In this document: piece after piece, positions 12,766 to 21,282 of the stretch
Layout of the letters: each line of letters starts with the position of its first letter
Numbering within the stretch: the first letter of the stretch is position 1
From: an uncultured candidate division WPS-2 bacterium
GTDB taxonomy: Bacteria; Vulcanimicrobiota; Vulcanimicrobiia; Vulcanimicrobiales; Vulcanimicrobiaceae
Direction: 5' to 3'
Assembly (NCBI GenBank): GCA_937910425.1
Contig: CALEOJ010000386.1
Span: 1 to 44,514 of the forward strand
Length of the DNA: 44,514 bases
Translations under genes and position numbers: made by a program
Notes under the pieces: generated by a model
The model's database searches: none
What the model saw: only the letters and a program-made list of their open reading frames with translations
What the model was told of the DNA's origin: nothing

Positions 12766-13896
12766 TCAAGAACCACGGCTGGCTGCGAGCCAGCGCATCA
12801 CCGATTCCGGCGTCACCACGCCGACGGCCACTCCCTGTGGGTTCGTCAACGCGACGGCATGCGCTTTGTTCCGCGCCATGTGTCCGATCGCGTCGTCGGC
12901 GGATGTCGTCGTCGGGACCTCGTCGAGATCCTCGACGCGCGTCATGAGCACCGTCACGTAGTTCCGCTCGCGCTCGTCATCGGGGAGTTGGCTCAGCTGG
13001 TCGTACGAGACGAGGCCGAGGACCCGATCTCCGAGGAGCACCGGCAACGCGCGCATGCCCGCGTGCTGGAATGCTTCGAGCGCTCCGTTCGCGCGCGCAT
13101 CCGCGGGGATCGCGAATTCCGCCGAGATCGCCAGTTCGGCGGCGCTGTGACCTTGCATCGCTCGCGAGAGCGCGATCCGCGTCTGCTCGGCGCTGCCGGC
13201 TTGGAGTAAGAACCAGCCGATGAACGTCGTCCACAATCCGGCGCCGACGTTGTACGCAAGCGCCTCGAATATCCCGAAGGCGACGATCGTGCCGGCCAAG
13301 AAACGGCCCGTGATCACCGTGATCGAGGTCGCGCGCTCGCGGCTTCCACCGATGCGCCACACGAGCGAGTGGAGCACGCGACCACCGTCCAGCGGATACG
13401 CCGGGATGAGATTGAAGATGGCGAGCGCGACGTTGACGTACGCCAGATAGCCGAACAAGACGCCCAACGGCGAGTTCGGTCCGAGCGCCTCCGCGCATCC
13501 GAAGAAGACCGCGCCGACGACGAGGCTCGTCAACGGCCCGACCGCGGAGATCCACGCCTCGCCCGGTGCGTCGTTGACCTCGTCCTCGAACATCGAGACC
13601 CCGCCGAAGATGAAGAGCATGATCCCCCGGACGCGAATCCCCCGCGCGCGGGCGACGAGTGAGTGGGCGAGCTCGTGGACGAGCACGCTCGCAAAGAACA
13701 GCACCGAGCCGATCACCCCGAGGACGATCCTGCCCGGAATCCCGAGCTCCGTCCGATGCAGCGGCCCGGTCGGGTCTGCCAGCGACCACGCCACGAGGGC
13801 AAACACGAAGATCCAGCTCAGGCTTACGCTGATCTCGATCCCGAACACCGACCCGATGCGCAAAGCGATCCCTCCTGGGGTTGCCTGCCGCCTCAC
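12766..13896 (-). CDS. Site-2 protease (M50 family) with C-terminal CBS domains
   Basis: VLVHELAHSLVARARGI zinc motif, NLIPAYPLDGGRVLHSLVW, CBS-type C-terminus. Confidence 0.9.
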   Translation of the reverse strand: MRRQATPGGIALRIGSVFGIEISVSLSWIFVFALVAWSLADPTGPLHRTELGIPGRIVLGVIGSVLFFASVLVHELAHSLVARARGIRVRGIMLFIFGGVSMFEDEVNDAPGEAWISAVGPLTSLVVGAVFFGCAEALGPNSPLGVLFGYLAYVNVALAIFNLIPAYPLDGGRVLHSLVWRIGGSRERATSITVITGRFLAGTIVAFGIFEALAYNVGAGLWTTFIGWFLLQAGSAEQTRIALSRAMQGHSAAELAISAEFAIPADARANGALEAFQHAGMRALPVLLGDRVLGLVSYDQLSQLPDDERERNYVTVLMTRVEDLDEVPTTTSADDAIGHMARNKAHAVALTNPQGVAVGVVTPESVMRWLAASRGS

Positions 13897-13949
13897 GGGT
13901 GCGAGCGGTTACCGGCAAGTCCCATCCGCGAAGCTAACGAGCGTGCGGG

Positions 13950-14219
13950 TTACAGCGGTTTATAGCCGACCAGGGTGGGGCCAGTCTTGACGTGCTCGAT
14001 CGTAATTTCGCAGGAATCGCGAGGTCCAGCCCCATCGAGGCCGGCCTTGTCCGACGGTTCACGCAGGTTCACTGCGCCTAAGGAAATCGTCTGTCCATTA
14101 TCGAGAGTAAACTGGTACTCGTTGCGCTTGGCCTTATGGAGAAACTTCATCTCATCAAAGCGGGCGCGGTACGTACCTGCTTCAATGGCGGCTCGGGAAC
14201 GAGGATCAGGTCGGCTCAT
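13950..14219 (-). CDS. Hypothetical protein
   Basis: MSRPDPRSRAAIEAGTYRARFDEMKFLHKAKRNEYQF..., codon-plausible; no family recognised. Confidence 0.45.
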   Translation of the reverse strand: MSRPDPRSRAAIEAGTYRARFDEMKFLHKAKRNEYQFTLDNGQTISLGAVNLREPSDKAGLDGAGPRDSCEITIEHVKTGPTLVGYKPL

Positions 14220-14556
14220 CACGTCCTGTGAACCCCAAATCCGCCGCGGCCGTTGCAAGCCGCCCCTCCGGCGCCTGCCCACCAGTCCGCCTGCGCTGCT
14301 CGGCCTCTGTATCGTGATCGGCGTGATTCAGGCCGTGGTGCGCGCCCAAACGCACGCGCTACCGACGAGGGTAGTGCCGGTCGTTCCACAGTTCGCCTCG
14401 ACCATTGACGCGCAGTACCATGAGTGCGTCCCGCTGGGGTGGTTCCCCGACAGCCGTCCCTGGCGCGGCTACTTCCCCGGCTCCAACGCGGACGTGGCCG
14501 ATACGGGCGTTGGCGGGACGAACGGTCATCCCTCAGAGATCCGAGCGAGCGAATGA
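14185..14556 (+). CDS. Possible membrane-anchored small protein
   Basis: In-frame segment LLGLCIVIGVIQAVV then polar YHECVPLGWFPDSRPWRGYFPGSNADV; overlaps the start of the opposite-strand ORF. Confidence 0.3.
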   Translation: MAARERGSGRLITSCEPQIRRGRCKPPLRRLPTSPPALLGLCIVIGVIQAVVRAQTHALPTRVVPVVPQFASTIDAQYHECVPLGWFPDSRPWRGYFPGSNADVADTGVGGTNGHPSEIRASE

Positions 14557-14657
14557 CGGCAGTCTCATCCACGCCGTACCGATCCCAATTGGTGTCGGCG
14601 TCGCCTTTTGTATCATAACGATCGCCGATGCTTGCTCTAGCAAAGCGACACTCCTGG

Positions 14658-15758
14658 CTATAGCCGAACGCTGCGGCGCGGCTCGCTATCGAGATCGGCC
14701 ATCGCGCGCGCGGGGTAACGCTCGCCCGCCGCGGCGTCCTTTGGTACGGAGGCCTCGATAGCGGCGATCTCCGAAGAGTCGAGGGTGACGTCGAGGGCAT
14801 CGAGCGCCTCCGCGAGTTGCGCGCGCGTGCGCGAACCGACGAGCGGTACGATATCGTCGCCACGGTGCAATACCCAGGCGATCGCGACCTGCGCGACCGT
14901 GACGCCCTTTGATTCCGCGAGCGTGCGCAGGTGATCGACGAGCTGCAGATTGCGGTCGAGGTTCTCGCCTTGGAACCGCGGGCTCACTGCACGGAAATCC
15001 CCCTCTGTCGGGCGGTCTTTCGTCCAGTGTCCGCTGATCAAGCCTCGCGAGAGGACGCCGTAGGCAGTCACGCCGACGCCCAGCTCGCGGCACGCCGGCA
15101 GAATCGTCTCCTCGATCCCGCGCGAAATCAACGAGTACTCGATCTGCAGGTCGCAGATGGGGTGGACGGCAGAAGCCCGGCGAATCGTTTCGGCCGAAAC
15201 CTCCGAGAGCCCGATGTAGCGCACGTATCCGGCCTGCACCATCTCCGCGAGCGCGCCGACGGTTTCTTCGATCGGCACGTTCGGATCGAGGCGTGCCGGC
15301 CGGTAGATGTCGACGTGATCGGTCCCAAGCCGCACGAGGGTCTGGGCCAAGGAGTTCTTCACGGCTCCGGGCCGGGCGTCGTAACCGACCCAGGCGCCGG
15401 CGGGGTCGCGTAACGCCCCGAACTTCACGCTGATCACGACGTCGTCGCGGTTGCGGCCGGCAAGGGCCTCGTGGATCAAGAGTTCGTTGTGGCCGCTGCC
15501 GTAGAAATCTCCGGTGTCGAGCAGGGTGATCCCGGCATCCAGCGCGGCGTGGATCGTGGCGATGCTCTCGGCCCGGTCTGCGGGACCGTACATATGGGAC
15601 ATGCCCATGGTGCCCAAGCCGATCGTCGAGACCGTCGGGCCGTTGCTTCCAAGCGTGCGTGATTCAGTCAAGGACTCGTACCTTCGGAAGATGTGTGACA
15701 ATTGACGACGAATGTAAGCTATCACAAACGCGCAAATCACGATAACCCGCTCGGCCAC
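14658..15758 (-). CDS. Aldo/keto reductase
   Basis: STIGLGTMGMSHMYGP, GITLLDTGDFYGSGHNELLIHEAL, YIGLSEVSAETIRRA; true start likely downstream of the listed ATG. Confidence 0.92.
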   Translation of the reverse strand: MAERVIVICAFVIAYIRRQLSHIFRRYESLTESRTLGSNGPTVSTIGLGTMGMSHMYGPADRAESIATIHAALDAGITLLDTGDFYGSGHNELLIHEALAGRNRDDVVISVKFGALRDPAGAWVGYDARPGAVKNSLAQTLVRLGTDHVDIYRPARLDPNVPIEETVGALAEMVQAGYVRYIGLSEVSAETIRRASAVHPICDLQIEYSLISRGIEETILPACRELGVGVTAYGVLSRGLISGHWTKDRPTEGDFRAVSPRFQGENLDRNLQLVDHLRTLAESKGVTVAQVAIAWVLHRGDDIVPLVGSRTRAQLAEALDALDVTLDSSEIAAIEASVPKDAAAGERYPARAMADLDSEPRRSVRL

Positions 15759-15837
15759 AAGGGTACACGTTTAGAACCGGTTAGAAGGTTCCGGCTACGA
15801 GCTGGCCGAGCGGACGGCGAAAATCAACGGGTGGTCC

Positions 15838-16638
15838 TTGGATATGTTCTATTCATCCGTCACGGGCGTCGTGATACGTTCACAGGGCGCAATCCGGCGC
15901 GCCACGTTTGCGTTTGTCGTAACGGCGCTGGCGTTCGCCTGCGCCGGATGCAATAGCGGCAGAGCCGCGCAGCAAGGGCCCCCGCCGCCGCTCGTCCAGC
16001 GTGCGGAGCACGACTCCCCGGATTCGTTCTCGCCGGCGGAGACGCTCGCCGCGTCGAGCGTGGCGATAATTGGAAGCCCGACCAATACCGGCAGAGCAGA
16101 CGCGCTCGAACCGCGCTATCGAGTTGGGGCAGAGAAGGTCGTATTCAGCGTCGCGCCGCGAAACGTCTCGAGCTCCATCACGGTGTTCGGGAGCAACATT
16201 CTCCGCCTGCGCGACAATGAGAAAGTGCTGCTAGCGCTAAGCCCTTCGATCGAGGACGCCATTTCGTTCCAGTTCACGACGCGAGTGTCGGCGGTCGGGT
16301 TTCTTCGGGAACACGACGTCGACTTTCGTTCCATTGACGGAGGGCTTGTCACCTTTCCCATAGCGCCGGATTCGAGCGTCGGTTGCTTCGCAGCGGCGAA
16401 TCCCGCGAGCGGCTGTCGTGCGGCGCTCCTCGCCCGGTTCGGCATCCGGTCACCGCGGCAGCAGCGCGTTTACGACGAACTGCTGCGAGAGAGTCCGGCG
16501 GGCGGCGTCATGTGGATTCACGCTTACCGCCGGACGCACGCCGCCTTTCCCGATCGGCTTTGCTCACGAATCGTCACCGTCCATTGCGCATCTGCGCAGG
16601 CCTTTTTTAAGGCCGCTCACCTTGACCTCAAGGTGTGA
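15838..16638 (+). CDS. Putative lipoprotein
   Basis: Hydrophobic FAFVVTALAFACAGC leader with lipobox-like end; long continuous frame. Confidence 0.55.
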   Translation: MDMFYSSVTGVVIRSQGAIRRATFAFVVTALAFACAGCNSGRAAQQGPPPPLVQRAEHDSPDSFSPAETLAASSVAIIGSPTNTGRADALEPRYRVGAEKVVFSVAPRNVSSSITVFGSNILRLRDNEKVLLALSPSIEDAISFQFTTRVSAVGFLREHDVDFRSIDGGLVTFPIAPDSSVGCFAAANPASGCRAALLARFGIRSPRQQRVYDELLRESPAGGVMWIHAYRRTHAAFPDRLCSRIVTVHCASAQAFFKAAHLDLKV

Positions 16639-16653
16639 CACCGGAAGGAAAGT

Positions 16654-16788
16654 ATGTCGAACAAGCTTTGGTCCGCGGTGGCGATCTTGCTTTCGATCCC
16701 ATTGACCGGTTGCGGCCCGGTCGGGGGTGGCTCGAATCCAGGTCCGAATCGCCAATCGCCCTTCGAGAGTCGGCGCGTCCGATCATGA
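16654..16788 (+). CDS. Small (probably truncated) lipoprotein
   Basis: Strong RBS ggaagga before ATG; MSNKLWSAVAILLSIPLTGCGPVGGGSNPGPNRQ has an LTGC lipobox; ends just before the IS3 remnant. Confidence 0.5.
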   Translation: MSNKLWSAVAILLSIPLTGCGPVGGGSNPGPNRQSPFESRRVRS

Positions 16789-16879
16789 GGAGTTTGGCTC
16801 CGCCGAAGCGGAAGAAGCGCAGCGGTGTCCGCTAGCCGCTGCGGAGCGAAATCTGGCGCGCGACTAGGTGCCGCCTCTT

Positions 16880-17137
16880 CGAACCTGCGTGGCCGCTCTC
16901 CAACAGCCTCACCACTGATTTCTGCATCGACGCGGTCGAGGAAGCGATCGCGAAGTTCGGCTCGCCGGACATCTTCAACACCGATCAGGGCTCGCAGTTC
17001 ACGAGAGCGCCTCGGAGGCCAAGTACTTCATCGGGCGGTACATCAACTTCTACAATCAGCTACGACCGCATTCGTCTCTCGACGGCCGGGCGCCGGACGC
17101 GGCATATTTCGATCCGCCGACCGCAAAGGCGACGTAA
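16880..17137 (+). pseudogene. Decayed IS3-family transposase (OrfB/rve) remnant with internal deletion
   Basis: Conceptual PAWPLSNSLTTDFCIDAVEEAIAKFGSPDIFNTDQGSQFT, then frame change and deletion, then SEAKYFIGRYINFYNQLRPHSSLDGRAPDAAYFDPP. Confidence 0.85.
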
Positions 17138-17199
17138 CCGGGACGGTCATCACATAACGGGTGCCGATTTCGTGTCCGAATAACCGGCGCCACCTCTGG

Positions 17200-17322
17200 T
17201 CGGTGCGGTACACGGTCGCTCCGACACCGCGTAGTGTCGCAAGCGTCGTTGCCGCGGGGTGCCCGAACAGGTTGTGTCGGCCGACGCTAATGAGTGCGTA
17301 TCGCGGGTGGACGGCGGCCACG
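17200..17322 (-). pseudogene. Fragment of ComEC-like MBL-fold hydrolase (C-terminal part)
   Basis: AAVHPRYALISVGRHNLFGHPAATTLATLRGVGATVYRTD matches the intact copy at 43671-44514. Confidence 0.8.
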
Positions 17323-17411
17323 AAGCGTGGTATGCTACGCGCCGACAGCGGCTGCTTGGTTCAGACGGCGGCGTCGAAGCGGCGTGGATCGATGTCGATC
17401 TCTCCAAGCGC

Positions 17412-18263
17412 TTAGCGTGCACGTTTTACGTCGTCGGGACTGATGATCGGTGAGTTGTTTCCCCACGACGTGCGTTCATGATCGATGATCGCGGCGATGT
17501 CGTTATCGCTGAGTTGTGGAAACGCCGGCATCTGACTTGCATACGGCTTCCCGACGATCGTCTTACCATGAAGTCCGTGCAAGACTATGCCGATGTGCGA
17601 CTCCGGGTCCTTCGCGGTGACGACCGGATCGCCGGCGAGCGCAGGAAAAGCCCCCGGAACGCCCACGCCGTTCACCCCGTGGCATGCCGAGCAGTTGGTC
17701 GTGTACAGTTGCGGCCCGGTCGCCGCATAGTCGAAGCCGGCCGCGACGCCATGCCCGCTGTACGTCGTCGGAGCCTTTTCGCCCATCGGCATGTTTGCTG
17801 CCGCAACGGCATTAGGCGCGTCCCCTTGAAGGAACGCGGTCGGCTGCTGAAACTCGGTCAGTCCGTACCAGCCAGCCCACGCGGCGATGAGCGCCGACAT
17901 GACCCACGTCCACACGGGAATCGGCCCGCTGGACTCGGCACGCACCGGGTCGAACGGCTCATTGGCACTGAACGCGTTGAGGGCGAGCTCGAGCCGTCCG
18001 CTGACGCGCTCGTTCGCGCGCAGCCCCGTGACGGTAATTCCAGGACCGTTCTGAACGACGAAGGGAATCACTCGTACCCCGGCGTTGCCGAGCGCATCCT
18101 GTGCCCGGACACGTAACACATGGGGCCCGTCTTCAAGCGCGGTCGTGTCGAGTTCGGCCGTCGCCGGGGGATGATACGTCGCGAGCGGTTCCGTCGCATC
18201 GTCCAGATAGACGCTGAGGGAGACGGTCTCGCCGCTCTCCGGACGACCGTCCGGCGGCTGCAT
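17412..18263 (-). CDS. Ig-like domain-TM-cytochrome c (CcoP-position subunit of cbb3-type oxidase)
   Basis: N-terminal beta-rich Ig-like region, VWTWVMSALIAAWAGWYGL TM, one heme motif CSACH; last gene of the ccoNO operon. Confidence 0.8.
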   Translation of the reverse strand: MQPPDGRPESGETVSLSVYLDDATEPLATYHPPATAELDTTALEDGPHVLRVRAQDALGNAGVRVIPFVVQNGPGITVTGLRANERVSGRLELALNAFSANEPFDPVRAESSGPIPVWTWVMSALIAAWAGWYGLTEFQQPTAFLQGDAPNAVAAANMPMGEKAPTTYSGHGVAAGFDYAATGPQLYTTNCSACHGVNGVGVPGAFPALAGDPVVTAKDPESHIGIVLHGLHGKTIVGKPYASQMPAFPQLSDNDIAAIIDHERTSWGNNSPIISPDDVKRAR

Positions 18264-18439
18264 CAGCGGTCGTCCTTAAAGATGAGGTTTTTGGGGTGGT
18301 CGGGCGCAGTCTCGCCGGGCCAGAACGTTACGCGAAAGGCCAGCACGAACGCGAGCAGGGTGACGAGCGCGCCGGCGATCACGACGATCGTTCCCAAAAG
18401 GTCGCCGCCGGGCGGGGGCCCCATCTGCATACCGCTCAT
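18263..18439 (-). CDS. Small single-TM protein between ccoO and the cytochrome c gene (CcoQ-like position)
   Basis: MSGMQMGPPPGGDLLGTIVVIAGALVTLLAFVLAFRVTFWPGE; overlaps both neighbours (ATGA at 18436-18439). Confidence 0.65.
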   Translation of the reverse strand: MSGMQMGPPPGGDLLGTIVVIAGALVTLLAFVLAFRVTFWPGETAPDHPKNLIFKDDR

Positions 18440-19026
18440 GGTGATGGCGCGCGTGACGGAAGGGGCGGCTGCTTGAGTGACTTCAGGTAGGCCACGAGAT
18501 CTTGCTCCTCGTGCGTGGCGACGATGACTTTCCCCGGTGGCGCGTACTCCGGCGGAACGCTGACGACGACGTCGTCGGGCGCGGCGTGGTCCTTGGCGAC
18601 GAACATCCATGGATATGCCGGCATGATCGATCCGTGCACGAGCGCGCGCGGTTCGTAGAGGTGGATCGACTGCCAGACGTCGCTCGGCTGGCGTACTCCG
18701 ATGTTGCTCAAGTCGGGTCCCGTCCGCTCGGAACCGAGCAGCTGCGGCGTCGAGAACGCGTAGTCGCCCCCCCTCGAAGGTCGACCCCAGACCCGATCTT
18801 GCGCCAGCGGGCGGACCTGCTGCGTGTGGCAGTACGAACACCCCTCGCCGACGTACACATCGCGTCCGCGTGCGGCTGCCGCATCGAGCGGGACGAGCCC
18901 CGGGGTAGGTGGCGTCTTCGACAAGATCGTGCCGGGGATGACTCCCATGACGAGCGCCATAAAGGCATAGACGCCCGCGGCACTCAGCACAAGCACGCGT
19001 ACGTTGTCCATGCCGCGCCGTTTCAC
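18436..19026 (-). CDS. ccoO: cbb3-type cytochrome c oxidase subunit II
   Basis: GRDVYVGEGCSYCHTQQVRPLAQD, TGPDLSNIGVRQPSDVWQSIHLYEPRAL. Confidence 0.92.
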   Translation of the reverse strand: MKRRGMDNVRVLVLSAAGVYAFMALVMGVIPGTILSKTPPTPGLVPLDAAAARGRDVYVGEGCSYCHTQQVRPLAQDRVWGRPSRGGDYAFSTPQLLGSERTGPDLSNIGVRQPSDVWQSIHLYEPRALVHGSIMPAYPWMFVAKDHAAPDDVVVSVPPEYAPPGKVIVATHEEQDLVAYLKSLKQPPLPSRAPSP

Positions 19027-20453
19027 TCGTGAGCACTTTCCGCAGCGAGCGACATCGGCGAGGAGGACGTCGCCGTCGGCGTCGGAGCTAGCGTCATTCG
19101 CCAGACGTTATATGCGAAGATGACGTGGGCCAGCAACATCATCGTTCCGGAGACGGCGCGCCCGCTCCAATAGGGCGCCGCCGCCTCGACGGACGCGATG
19201 AACGGATCGCCGTTCGCCCACGTGATGCCTTGGACGGTGCCGGCGACCGACAGAACCAGCACGTAGATCGTCACGCCCAAGAACGCAAGCCAGAAGTGCA
19301 ATCCGACAAGGAGCAGGGGAGGGCGCTTCCCGGTCGCCATCGGCAAGAGTCCATAGATGCCGCCCCAAGCGATGAAGGTGATGAAGCCGTACATCGTAAG
19401 ATGCGAGTGCCCGACCGTGAAGTTCGTAAGGTGCCATATCGCTTGTAGACTGCGAAACGCCTCGACGGTGCCTTGTGTCGAACCCACGAAATAGTACAAC
19501 ACGCCGACGAAGAAGAACGGCAGCGCGTACGAGCGGCGGACCGTCGCCCATCGCCCGCGCATCGTCAGCCAAAAATTGCCGGTGCCGGCCCAGACCGGCA
19601 CGAGCATCCCTACGCTAAAGACGATTGCCAGCGTCTGAAACCACCACGGCAATGGCGAGAACTCGTAGTGGTGCGCGCCGATAACCGGGTAGAACACGAG
19701 GTTCGTCCAAAAGCCGAGGACGCCGAGCGCGTACGAATAGATCGGCCGATTCAGAAGTTTCGGAAGCGAGTAGTACGTGACACCCAGTGCGAGGAACGTG
19801 AACCACATTCCGACGGCGTTGTGCATGTAGAACCCTTGCACTGCCACTTGGCCAAGGCCGTACTGGTAGATCGGGATGGCCGCAGTAACGCCCAGGATCG
19901 TCGTGAAGATGAAGCCGCCGATCGTGTACCAGTTCGCAATGTAGATCTCGCGTTCGCGCCGCGCCATCACCGTGGCAACGACGACGACTCCGCTCAGAAC
20001 GACTGCGAGCAGGAAGAATGCGGCGACCCACCAGACCCATTCGCGATATTCTTGACTGCCGTTGCTGATGCCGAGATCGAGGGTGATGCCTCCAAGGACG
20101 GCGGCGATGTTGTAGGACCACAACGCCGCCCACGCGAGCCGCTTCTGGCGCAGATGGATACCCGACGATCGCGCGGCGATGTAGAACGCGAGGCCGGTGA
20201 GTGCGAGCGACGCCCAGCCGTAGAACGTGCCGTTCGTGTGGATCGCCCGCAGACGTCCGAACGAAAGGAACGGATTCGTCGCCAGATCCGGATACGTGAA
20301 CTTGAAGCTTAGGAGCAGCCCGATCGCGGTCGTGATCAACAGCCAAAGGGTCGCCGAAATCGTAAACGCACTGAAAATGGCGACGTCTTCGGCAACGGAA
20401 GCCTCATCGAACCGCTCACGGGAGCTCAGCCTGCCAACAGTCGCAGTTGACAT
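19023..20453 (-). CDS. ccoN: cbb3-type cytochrome c oxidase subunit I
   Basis: 476 aa polytopic; FGRLRAIHTNGTFYGWASL, VGAHHYEFSPLPWWFQ-type region, HLTNFTVGHSHLTMYGFI. Confidence 0.95.
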   Translation of the reverse strand: MSTATVGRLSSRERFDEASVAEDVAIFSAFTISATLWLLITTAIGLLLSFKFTYPDLATNPFLSFGRLRAIHTNGTFYGWASLALTGLAFYIAARSSGIHLRQKRLAWAALWSYNIAAVLGGITLDLGISNGSQEYREWVWWVAAFFLLAVVLSGVVVVATVMARREREIYIANWYTIGGFIFTTILGVTAAIPIYQYGLGQVAVQGFYMHNAVGMWFTFLALGVTYYSLPKLLNRPIYSYALGVLGFWTNLVFYPVIGAHHYEFSPLPWWFQTLAIVFSVGMLVPVWAGTGNFWLTMRGRWATVRRSYALPFFFVGVLYYFVGSTQGTVEAFRSLQAIWHLTNFTVGHSHLTMYGFITFIAWGGIYGLLPMATGKRPPLLLVGLHFWLAFLGVTIYVLVLSVAGTVQGITWANGDPFIASVEAAAPYWSGRAVSGTMMLLAHVIFAYNVWRMTLAPTPTATSSSPMSLAAESAHE

Positions 20454-20550
20454 CGTTCATTCATTTTCCAAAGAATGCCGGGTGGGGAAACAGATCATCG
20501 ACGCCGGCGCCCGGCGACGTGCGGTCCCCAAGTCTTGAGCACACGAGACC

Positions 20551-20790
20551 TTACTTGTAGTGGTCCGCGTTGATAGCGGAATAGTGTTTCCACTTGTCCG
20601 GGACGTCGGCATCGGCATAGATTGCTTCGACGGGGCAGGCGGACACACATGCGCCGCAATCAATGCACACCTCGGGGTCGATGTAGACTTGGGGGTCGGC
20701 GTCGCCACCGTGGATGCAATCGACGGGGCAGACATCGACGCAAGACTTGTCTTTCGTTCCGATGCACGGCTCGGTGATGACGTAGGGCAT
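20551..20790 (-). CDS. 4Fe-4S (7Fe-like) ferredoxin
   Basis: MPYVITEPCIGTKDKSCVDVCPVDCIHGG...CIDCGACVSACPVEAIYAD. Confidence 0.95.
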   Translation of the reverse strand: MPYVITEPCIGTKDKSCVDVCPVDCIHGGDADPQVYIDPEVCIDCGACVSACPVEAIYADADVPDKWKHYSAINADHYK

Positions 20791-20817
20791 GATGGCGAAA
20801 CGGATCCTTCTTGGGGG

Positions 20818-21150
20818 TTATGCCTCGGAGGTTGCGTTCTTCTCGCCGACGTAGACGTCAGCGCCGTCAACCCGGACCGGATACGTATCGAGCGGCAGGA
20901 GGGCCGGTAACCGCAGGACGGCTCCCGAGATGACGTCGAAGCGGGCTCCGTGGCGCGGGCACTCAATCTCCTTTCCGAAGAGCACGCCCTGATCAAGCGG
21001 CCATCCGTCATGCGTGCACACGTTCGCAATCGCATAAAACCGGCCCGCGACGTTGCACAAAAGAACGTCGTCGCCGTCCGCGCTGGTGACCGGCCGCGCA
21101 GTCCCGGCAGGAACGTCGGTGACTTTCCCGACCGGCCGGGCGTTTGGCAT
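20818..21150 (-). CDS. Rieske-type [2Fe-2S] ferredoxin
   Basis: ANVCTHDGWPLDQGVLFGKEIECPRHGARFDVISGAVLRLPALLPLDTYPVRVDGADVYV. Confidence 0.9.
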   Translation of the reverse strand: MPNARPVGKVTDVPAGTARPVTSADGDDVLLCNVAGRFYAIANVCTHDGWPLDQGVLFGKEIECPRHGARFDVISGAVLRLPALLPLDTYPVRVDGADVYVGEKNATSEA

Positions 21151-21224
21151 CGTGTCCTCCGCAGGACGATCGCGACGATTTCCCGATCCCTCCTGCATTG
21201 TAACGGCCGGCCTCGCCCGTCGTG

Positions 21225-21238
21225 TTGATTTTGATCAA
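21225..21238. promoter_or_regulatory. Perfect FNR-type palindrome TTGATTTTGATCAA
   Basis: TTGAT-N4-ATCAA in the divergent intergenic region between the Rieske gene and the Crp/Fnr regulator. Confidence 0.75.
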
Positions 21239-21282
21239 TGACGTGCGACAGCACGTAATCGCGGCGGAAGCGTAGAGCAGCG

